7,494 bases of DNA, taken from Atopobiaceae bacterium UBA7016 (GTDB lineage: Bacteria > Actinomycetota > Coriobacteriia > Coriobacteriales > Atopobiaceae). Shown piece after piece: positions 1 to 5,803 of the stretch. The DNA is taken from contig DJXA01000171.1 in the NCBI GenBank assembly GCA_002449555.1, positions 5,301-12,794 of the forward strand. Direction: 5' to 3'. The stretch's first letter is position 1, and every line of letters starts with the position of its first letter. The notes under the pieces are model-generated. The model was not told the origin of the DNA. It did no database searches and saw nothing but the letters and a program-made list of their open reading frames with translations. The position numbers and the translations under genes were made by a program.

Positions 1-451
1 AGTTGATGGTGACCTCAGCGGCGGTGCCAGCGGTGGTAGCAACGGCGATGGTGAAGGTGGCGTGGTTCTTGGTGTCGGCAACGCCCTCCAGAGAGACGAC
101 GTCGGCGTACTCGGGGTTCTCGGCGATGATGCCGATGGCCTTGGCGGTGTCCATCGCGGAGCCGCCACCCACGGCGACGATGCAGTCAGCGCCGGAAGCC
201 TTGAAGGCCTCGACGCCGTCCTTCACGTTCTGGATGGTGGGGTTGGGCTTGATCTCCTTGAAGAGCTCCCAAGCGATGCCAGCCTCGTCGAGGAGGTCGG
301 TGACCTTGGCGGTGACGCCAAACTTCACGAGGTCGGGGTCAGAGGCGACGAAAGCCTTCTTGAAGCCACGGCGCTGGATCTCGCCGGGGACCTCCTTGAT
401 GGCGCCCTTGCCGTGATACGAGATGTTGTTCAGGACGAAACGATTAGCCAT
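1..451 (-). CDS. fucO: Lactaldehyde reductase / iron-containing alcohol dehydrogenase, N-terminal part
   Basis: This is the first 150 codons of a group III iron-dependent alcohol dehydrogenase, and the C-terminal part lies beyond the window edge. The protein begins MANRFVLNNISYHGKGAI and follows E. coli FucO closely from the first residue, including VKFGVTAKVTD (42-52), KPNPTIQNVK (68-77) and LEGV (121-124). Seen directly: the dinucleotide-binding loop GGGSAMDTAK (95-104), the TTAGTAAEVTIN block (139-150), and Asp38 at the position of the acidic residue linked to NAD preference in FucO. FucO interconverts L-lactaldehyde and L-1,2-propanediol with NAD(H) in the cytoplasm, during fucose or rhamnose fermentation. 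The Fe ligands (one Asp, three His) belong to the missing half, so catalytic competence cannot be judged. The ATG (449-451) is preceded by GAGAGGAGAGC (455-465). No fucose genes are visible nearby; a 1,2-propanediol or general alcohol role is the alternative. Confidence 0.93.
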   Translation of the reverse strand, partial: MANRFVLNNISYHGKGAIKEVPGEIQRRGFKKAFVASDPDLVKFGVTAKVTDLLDEAGIAWELFKEIKPNPTIQNVKDGVEAFKASGADCIVAVGGGSAMDTAKAIGIIAENPEYADVVSLEGVADTKNHATFTIAVATTAGTAAEVTIN

Positions 452-489
452 AGTGCTCTCCTCTCATTGGTTAACGCACGCATGAGCGC

Positions 490-515
490 ATTATGCCCCA
501 CTACCGTTAGTGCAA
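490..515 (-). promoter_or_regulatory. Possible fucO promoter with a small inverted repeat
   Basis: Upstream of fucO the minus strand carries CATAAT (495-490), one mismatch from the -10 consensus. TTGCAC (515-510) lies upstream but only 14 nt away, which is too short for a standard -35. Between them is a perfect 5-bp inverted repeat, CACTA-CCGT-TAGTG (499-512), placed where a repressor or activator could act. The -10-like box and the repeat are visible; promoter and operator function are inferences. Confidence 0.3.
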
Positions 516-548
516 TAGCACCATTTACCGATGAGCACAATCGCAAAT

Positions 549-610
549 TGAGACGCTGGGGGTAGCCCCCTTTGTTGCGTGCAACAAAGGGGGCTACCCC
601 CAGCGTCTCA
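549..610. repeat. 62-bp perfect palindrome after asnS (30-nt arms, 2-nt centre)
   Basis: The left arm (549-578) and right arm (581-610) are exact reverse complements around the dinucleotide GT (579-580). Pairing stops precisely outside the arms (T at 548 against T at 611). Each arm contains its own 5-3-5 hairpin: GGGGG-TAG-CCCCC at 558-570 on the left and its mirror on the right. The element starts 16 bp after the asnS stop codon, and the gap holds a further small hairpin, TCGCT-CGT-AGCGA (611-623). Position suggests a transcript 3' end for asnS that also separates it from fucO. The sequence after the stem on the minus strand (ATTTGCGATTG) lacks a U-tract, although the inner hairpin is followed by TTTGTTG. 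A dispersed palindromic repeat is the alternative. Confidence 0.85.
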
Positions 611-626
611 TCGCTCGTAGCGACTC

Positions 627-2030
<1,404 letters not shown>

Positions 2031-2036
2031 GAGAAG

Positions 2037-2045
2037 CTCCTCCTT
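2037..2045 (-). promoter_or_regulatory. Strong Shine-Dalgarno fixing the asnS GTG start
   Basis: The minus strand reads AAGGAGGAG with 6 nt to the GTG at 2030-2028. No in-frame ATG near the start has comparable support, so this site decides the start. Confidence 0.85.
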
Positions 2046-2065
2046 GTTGAAAGCGTACGTGTCAA

Positions 2066-2081
2066 ATGCAACACTTTAGCA
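2066..2081 (-). promoter_or_regulatory. Possible extended -10 of the asnS promoter
   Basis: On the minus strand TGCTAAAGT (2081-2073) resembles an extended -10 element (TGn followed by TAAAGT). No good -35 lies 16-18 nt upstream; that position falls at the edge of the 2099-2160 palindrome. A start near 2066 would give a leader of about 36 nt. Weak evidence. Confidence 0.25.
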
Positions 2082-2098
2082 CTCGTGCGCGCATTCTG

Positions 2099-2160
2099 GT
2101 GGGACAAGGGTTCGGAACCCCCGTTGCATTTGCAACGGGGGTTCCGAACCCTTGTCCCAC
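2099..2160. repeat. 62-bp perfect palindrome after the GIDE-like gene (30-nt arms, 2-nt centre)
   Basis: The arms 2099-2128 and 2131-2160 are exact reverse complements around TT (2129-2130), and pairing ends abruptly outside (G at 2098 against A at 2161). Each arm contains a 5-3-5 hairpin, GGGTT-CGG-AACCC at 2108-2120 on the left and its mirror on the right, at the same arm offset as in the palindrome at 549-610. It begins 9 bp after the stop codon at 2170 and lies just upstream of the asnS leader. It probably ends the pspA/GIDE-like transcript, but no U-tract follows on the minus strand (CAGAATGCGCG). Confidence 0.85.
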
Positions 2161-2169
2161 ACGTATGTG

Positions 2170-3438
2170 TTATGCACCAAGTGCCGCGAGAACCTCAGTC
2201 TCGGGACGCGTCGCGAAGTACGACGTAGGATAGTCGGTTGCCAGCGAACGACCCATATACACGTCGGTGCCGTGATGATAGATCTCGCCGATGCAGTACA
2301 CGGGGCTTCCCAGAGGAACGACGTCTTCAACCAGACGATACCCGCGGAAGACGGTCTTGGGCGTCTGCGGGGCCACAGTCGTCACCGTGGTATAGGTGGT
2401 GTTGTGATGCATGGAGTCAAGGACGGAGCTCAGCACCATGCCCGTGATCATGTCGCTCATGACATCGCCCATGCCGATGGGACGGCGATACGTGCGCTGC
2501 TGATAGGGCTGAGTCGGCCGCGGCATGGGACGCGGGACGGTGCTGTAGCCAACGTGTCCGTTGCCCAAGAAGATGTCGAGCCCAGAGAACGGCTGTTGCT
2601 GCTGACGCGGAGCGCGGTTGGACGAAGATGAGCTGCCTCCGCCTCGGTGGCTAAAGTTGGCAGACTGCCCGCCGCGATGGCCCGCACCAGCGGCGCCGCC
2701 AGCTGCGTGGGCAAAGGACAGGTGCTTCCAGCGCTTTTCGTCTGCCACTGTACCAGCGGCGTCGCCCGCACCGGCATACGCGAACGCAGGACGCGGCACG
2801 AGGCCGGCCACCACGGCGTCGCGCGCACGTCCGAAGCCGTGCACAATGCCCGAGGCAATATCGCCCACGATAGCCGTCACGCCCGAGGCGCTTGTCGTGC
2901 TTGAGGTGGCAGACCCATCGACGGCCTTGGCAAAGTCCGAATTGGGGCCCTCGATATGGTTGGTGGAGTTGACTAGCAGGATATGCTCGCCAAACGAGTT
3001 GATGTCCACATAGACCGGCGTGTCGCTCGAGGCATCCTTGAAGTAGAACGGATCGAAGGACTTCTCGTGGGCAACCAGGGTCTCAACGTCGCCTGAGCCA
3101 CGGTTCTCGATGCGATAGCAGCGAATCTCGTAATAGGCCACCTGCTTGCGGCTGTACGGGGCAATGACCCCGCCCTCGCGCTGCGCGGTACCAGTCAGCT
3201 CGCAATACTGGCGGAAGTTGGGCGAGGTCTGCTCGAGCTCATCCAGAATGGAGAGCTGGTCAGCTACGCGCGACGTCTTCGTCATCTTCATGTCCTCGAC
3301 CATCTGCACGCGCGAGCCATTGGATGACTCGGTGCCCTTGGGGGCAGGTGTCGCCGCCGAGACACCGCTGCGCATGCCGAACACGATGAACGCGATGGTG
3401 AAGATGCAGAGAATAAAGAGGAACATTCCGAAATCCAT
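2170..3438 (-). CDS. Single-pass membrane protein with a split GIDE/BAM-like domain, downstream of pspA
   Basis: This 422-residue protein has an N-terminal membrane helix (about 4-21, MFLFILCIFTIAFIVFG) and no other clear one. Residues 78-162 resemble the first part of the GIDE (MUL1-type, beside-a-membrane) domain: YCELTGTA (78-85), an aPlSg-like IAPYSRKQVAYYEI (92-105), and a late DPFYFKDASSDTPVYVD (129-145). Residues 362-421 resemble its end: RGYRLVEDVVPLGSPVYCIGEI, then YFATRPETEVLAAL. Between them lie roughly 190 residues of Ala/Gly/Ser-rich and Pro/Arg/Gln-rich low complexity, including SSSSS (269-273) and QQQQ (279-282), then a Met/Gly-rich stretch (321-340). GGGGGAAA (3443-3450) supports the ATG. 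It follows pspA on the same strand 104 bp downstream with no clear promoter, so shared membrane-stress function is plausible. The domain assignment is from pattern memory and is uncertain; enzymatic activity is not implied, since no RING finger is present. Confidence 0.75.
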   Translation of the reverse strand: MDFGMFLFILCIFTIAFIVFGMRSGVSAATPAPKGTESSNGSRVQMVEDMKMTKTSRVADQLSILDELEQTSPNFRQYCELTGTAQREGGVIAPYSRKQVAYYEIRCYRIENRGSGDVETLVAHEKSFDPFYFKDASSDTPVYVDINSFGEHILLVNSTNHIEGPNSDFAKAVDGSATSSTTSASGVTAIVGDIASGIVHGFGRARDAVVAGLVPRPAFAYAGAGDAAGTVADEKRWKHLSFAHAAGGAAGAGHRGGQSANFSHRGGGSSSSSNRAPRQQQQPFSGLDIFLGNGHVGYSTVPRPMPRPTQPYQQRTYRRPIGMGDVMSDMITGMVLSSVLDSMHHNTTYTTVTTVAPQTPKTVFRGYRLVEDVVPLGSPVYCIGEIYHHGTDVYMGRSLATDYPTSYFATRPETEVLAALGA

Positions 3439-3475
3439 GGTGTTTCCCCCAATGAATCAGTGCCTAATGCGTAAG

Positions 3476-3509
3476 CGGGCAGGCCGAGCCAGACGGCCCG
3501 ACCTGCCCG
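3476..3509 (-). terminator. Strong hairpin between pspA and the downstream gene
   Basis: The minus-strand RNA reads CGGGCAGG-UCGG-GCC-GUCU-GGC-UCGG-CCUGCCCG. This folds into one continuous 15-bp stem with a GUCU loop: 13 Watson-Crick pairs and two G-U wobbles inside the UCGG/UCGG segment. On the plus strand those wobbles become A-C mismatches, so the structure favours the pspA transcript. No U-tract follows (CUUACGCAUUAGG). It could be a partial terminator, or an RNA stabiliser that lets pspA accumulate over the gene below it. Confidence 0.6.
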
Positions 3510-3513
3510 ATGG

Positions 3514-3523
3514 ATCACGTGAT
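3514..3523. repeat. 10-bp perfect palindrome ATCACGTGAT
   Basis: A self-complementary decamer lies between the pspA stop (3543) and the hairpin at 3476-3509. It may be a protein site, part of the RNA 3' structure, or chance. Confidence 0.35.
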
Positions 3524-3542
3524 ACCAGTTAGTGAGCCGAGG

Positions 3543-4208
3543 CTACAGGCCCAGCTCAGCCTTCAGGCGGTCGAGCTCGGAATCGATGGCGGCGTTGTGA
3601 GCCATGTCGGCAAACGCGGTCTCGGCGTCAACCTCGCCCACGTTGATGTCGGTGTAGGCCTCGGCCACAGACTCCTGGGCCACGATCTTGGCCTCAAGCT
3701 GGTCAAGCTTTGCGAAAGCAGAGTCGAGGGAGGAGGAGTTCACGGACTTGGCAGCAGTCTTGGAAGCCTCGGCCATCTTGGCGCGGGCAGCGAGCACGCT
3801 CTGGCGAGCACGAGCCTCGTCGAGCTTGACGCGCAGGGTCTGCACCTGGTCCTTGAGCTTGTTGACCTGCTCGGTGATGGCGTCGTAGGAGGCGCGCAGC
3901 TGGACAACCTGCTCGTCGAGGCCGACCTTGACGTCGAGGGCCTTGCGGGCAAGCTCCTCGTTGCCGTTCTTCAGGGCAAGCTTGGCCTTGTCGTTCCAGT
4001 CGGCAACCTTGGCCTCGGCGTCAGCGAGCTCCTTGGCGGCAACCTTCTGGGAGCCCATGGCCTGGCCCAGAGCCTGCGTCGCGTCGTCGACCTGCTGCTC
4101 CATCTCGATGATGAGCTGTTTCACCATCTTCACGGGGTCTTCTGCCTTGTCAATCATGTCATTGATGTTGGCCTTGAGAATGTCTGCGATCCTGCTGAAG
4201 ATTGCCAT
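3543..4208 (-). CDS. pspA: Phage shock protein A (PspA/IM30 family)
   Basis: PspA/IM30/LiaH proteins are peripheral membrane proteins of the ESCRT-III superfamily that assemble into rods or rings on stressed inner membranes and help keep them sealed. The 221-residue length matches E. coli PspA (222). The N-terminus MAIFSRIADILKANINDMID is the amphipathic membrane-binding helix, followed by the conserved AEDPVKMVKQLIIEMEQQV (22-40). The remainder is almost entirely charged alpha-helical coiled coil (about 25-165), a short linker, and a C-terminal helix ending AIDSELDRLKAELGL, as in IM30-type members. There is no C-terminal extension like that of plant Vipp1. The ATG (4206-4208) is preceded by AAAGGGGAAG (4212-4221). 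No pspBC or pspF gene is visible; instead a GIDE-like membrane protein lies downstream and a DUF218 membrane protein is divergent. Control by an envelope-stress regulator is likely, but the regulator is not in the window. Confidence 0.97.
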   Translation of the reverse strand: MAIFSRIADILKANINDMIDKAEDPVKMVKQLIIEMEQQVDDATQALGQAMGSQKVAAKELADAEAKVADWNDKAKLALKNGNEELARKALDVKVGLDEQVVQLRASYDAITEQVNKLKDQVQTLRVKLDEARARQSVLAARAKMAEASKTAAKSVNSSSLDSAFAKLDQLEAKIVAQESVAEAYTDINVGEVDAETAFADMAHNAAIDSELDRLKAELGL

Positions 4209-4253
4209 TGTCTTCCCCTTTCTGTGGGCTAGCCGCTATGGGCCTTCTTTCCT

Positions 4254-4294
4254 GCGTTGCATCAAGATAACGCCACGTAGGAACACTAACGCAA
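4254..4294 (-). promoter_or_regulatory. Candidate pspA promoter and operator-like inverted repeat
   Basis: On the minus strand TTGCGT (4294-4289) and TATCTT (4269-4264) form a weak -35/-10 pair with a 19-nt spacer. The -10-like box is bracketed by a perfect 5-bp inverted repeat, GCGTT (4254-4258) and AACGC (4269-4273), 10 nt apart. The motifs are visible; their function is inferred. Confidence 0.3.
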
Positions 4295-4386
4295 CAACCA
4301 TATACCATGAGGAAAACTGAAATGCACAGGTTTCGGCAAGGTGCTTACGTAGACGGCACACGTTATGTGGAGCGGCCAGAGTCATC

Positions 4387-4426
4387 TTGTTTGGTCATAT
4401 CGGACATAGTAAGATTACGGTCTTAC
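4387..4426 (+). promoter_or_regulatory. Candidate promoter of the DUF218 gene with overlapping inverted repeat
   Basis: TTGTTT (4387-4392) and TAAGAT (4410-4415) are separated by exactly 17 nt, giving a plausible housekeeping-type promoter with a start near 4422. A perfect 6-bp inverted repeat, GTAAGA-TTACGG-TCTTAC (4409-4426), covers the -10 box and the likely start point, the position expected of a repressor site. Confidence 0.4.
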
Positions 4427-4485
4427 GAACGTGGGTGCTCTTCATGTTTCAGAACCCCGTCGCAGAGATTCGAGGCTTTCAGCGC

Positions 4486-5364
4486 ATGAGCGAAGAGACG
4501 ACAGATACGGGCACCTTACAGGCTGGCGAGCGCAAGCTCAGGTCAGCCGCGCTCGCCACCTTTGCCATATGCGCCGCCCTCGACGTCTATCTGCTTTCCG
4601 TCTCGGCCTCACGCCTCTCGCTGGTACCGTGGCTGTTGCTTGCCATCACCAGCATCGTCATGGTTGGCCTCAACATCCGCTGCCTGGTGACAAGCGGCCC
4701 CACCATGGGCATGATTCCCGTCGCGCTGACCTCCCTCACGCCTGCCTGCCTCGCCGGCTCCAACGCATTCACGAGGTTTTCGGGCCCTTGGTGGACCTGC
4801 ATCGTGGTCTCTGCGCTCACCTTTTTGATCTGCGCATATATGGTCTGCTGGTTCCGCCGACTCGAGAGCGTCTACCAGAAGCCGGCAGATCCTGACGAAG
4901 ACGCCGTGCTGGTCGTGCTCGGGGGGCCTGTCCGCAACGGCGAGCCCACCCTCACGGTGCAAAACCGCCTTGCCGTGGCCGCAAGCCTCTGGCGCGAGGC
5001 GCCACAGCGCCTCATCGTGACCACCGGAGGCCCCGATACCACGGGCACCACCAACGAGGCCGAGTCCATGCGCACGTGGCTTGTCAACCATGAGGGCGTG
5101 CCTGAGGACGTCATCCTCGTCGAGCCGCGAGCGCTCAACACGACGCAGAACATCGCCTATTCCCTGAAGATGCTCTCAGAGGCCGGGCTCTCGAATCGCC
5201 AGGTCTGCGTCGTCACCAGCGACTATCACCTCTACCGAGCCTTGACCATCGCTCGACGCCAAGATCCCACCATCATCGGTATGCCCGCCTCCGTCCCAAG
5301 CGAAAGCGCCATCCAGCAATGGTGCCGTGAGGTGATCGTCATCTTGACAACGGGTCTTGCGTAG
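4486..5364 (+). CDS. Four-helix membrane protein with C-terminal DUF218 (YdcF/SanA/ElyC-like) domain
   Basis: From the ATG at 4486 the protein has 292 residues. A short polar N-terminus is followed by about four hydrophobic segments (near 21-41, 47-64, 75-92 and 103-123). A DUF218 domain then runs to the end: VLVVLGGPVRNGEPTLTVQNRLAVA (split here as VLVVLGG 141-147 and LTVQNRLAVA 156-165), VTTGGPDTTGTTNEAESM (178-195), E213 with ALNTTQNIAYS (216-226), and the signature VTSDYHLYRA (243-252). DUF218 proteins such as SanA and ElyC affect envelope integrity and lipid-carrier use, but the reaction is not established, and the substrate here is unknown. GAGG (4472-4475) favours the 4486 start; an in-frame ATG at 4444 would add 14 residues. 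Divergence from pspA suggests an envelope context. Confidence 0.85.
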   Translation: MSEETTDTGTLQAGERKLRSAALATFAICAALDVYLLSVSASRLSLVPWLLLAITSIVMVGLNIRCLVTSGPTMGMIPVALTSLTPACLAGSNAFTRFSGPWWTCIVVSALTFLICAYMVCWFRRLESVYQKPADPDEDAVLVVLGGPVRNGEPTLTVQNRLAVAASLWREAPQRLIVTTGGPDTTGTTNEAESMRTWLVNHEGVPEDVILVEPRALNTTQNIAYSLKMLSEAGLSNRQVCVVTSDYHLYRALTIARRQDPTIIGMPASVPSESAIQQWCREVIVILTTGLA

Positions 5365-5382
5365 GCAGCCCGGCACAGATCC

Positions 5383-5793
5383 TTACCGCATCGACGGCTC
5401 GTGGCACACGCGCTCGGCCAAGGCGTTTGCCCAGCGCTCCGTATAGAACGTGTAGTACGACACGCCGCGGTGGCGACGGCGGCGCTCCAGCGCAGGAGCG
5501 CCTGCCCACGTGAGCGACGGAAGCACAATGACGGGCAGGTAGAAAGGCCCGAGGATGAGGGACTGAACCGTGTGGCCGTATTCGTGCACCACCAGGCGAC
5601 GCGGACAGTTGCGCGGCACGAAGATGAAAGGACCCAGCGAAAGCCCGCGCTTGAGGCGCCACTCGGTAACGCGAGCGCTGCGGAAGCGATAGTGCGGGCA
5701 GCCACGCCCGGCAATGGCCAGCACGCCCGCACCGAGCACGGTCTGTGGAAGCCCCCATGTCGCATGCACGAGCCGCGCAAGCGCAAAACCCAT
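5383..5793 (-). CDS. Small membrane protein with HEYGH (HExxH) zinc-protease-like motif, distal gene of the gat operon
   Basis: This 136-residue protein carries HEYGHTVQS (70-78), an HExxH motif in which His70 and His74 would bind zinc and Glu71 would act as general base. Glu119 in FYTERWAN (116-123) could be the third ligand. Two hydrophobic stretches are seen (about 12-29 and 76-96), the second immediately after the motif (LILGPFYLPVIVLPSLTW). A similar pattern, HEYGHT.QS.ILGP.YL then YY.FYTE.WAN, recurs in uncharacterised small bacterial proteins as I remember them. The substrate is unknown and protease activity is inferred from the motif only. The ATG (5791-5793) starts 10 bp after gatB, and its GGGGAGA site (5798-5804) touches the gatB stop codon, so translation is probably coupled. 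It ends 18 bp from the convergent DUF218 gene, with no clear terminator between. Confidence 0.82.
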   Translation of the reverse strand: MGFALARLVHATWGLPQTVLGAGVLAIAGRGCPHYRFRSARVTEWRLKRGLSLGPFIFVPRNCPRRLVVHEYGHTVQSLILGPFYLPVIVLPSLTWAGAPALERRRRHRGVSYYTFYTERWANALAERVCHEPSMR

Positions 5794-5803
5794 CTCGTCT
5801 CCC

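Larger units (their letters stand above)
4209..4485. promoter_or_regulatory. Divergent intergenic region between pspA and the DUF218 gene
   Basis: This 277-bp stretch separates the two divergently read genes and is visibly more AT-rich than its surroundings. It contains the pspA leader and candidate promoter on the left and a better promoter-like pair for the plus-strand gene on the right. No convincing small gene was seen between them. Confidence 0.6.

Noticed and set aside
3510..4232. A 240-codon plus-strand open frame opposite pspA
   Set aside because: It is the reverse of the pspA coiled coil, giving repetitive Leu/Gly/Val. The minus-strand protein is a clear PspA with a proper ribosome site.
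4252..4280. Sigma-54-like promoter upstream of pspA, as in enterobacteria
   Set aside because: TGGC and TGC elements occur on the minus strand, but the GG-to-GC spacing is 12 nt instead of 10. Actinobacteria generally lack sigma-54, and no pspF gene is visible.
4387..4485. An upstream TTG start extending the DUF218 protein by 33 residues
   Set aside because: The TTG coincides with the best -35-like box, so it would lie upstream of the transcript. The added residues include no signal or membrane segment, and GAGG favours the ATG at 4486.
4307..4489. A 60-codon plus-strand frame in the divergent region
   Set aside because: It has no convincing ribosome site, overlaps the candidate promoter and leader of the DUF218 gene, and has no recognisable motif.
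5365..5382. Terminator between the convergent DUF218 and HEYGH genes
   Set aside because: The gap is only 18 bp and no stem with a T-run could be made from it.
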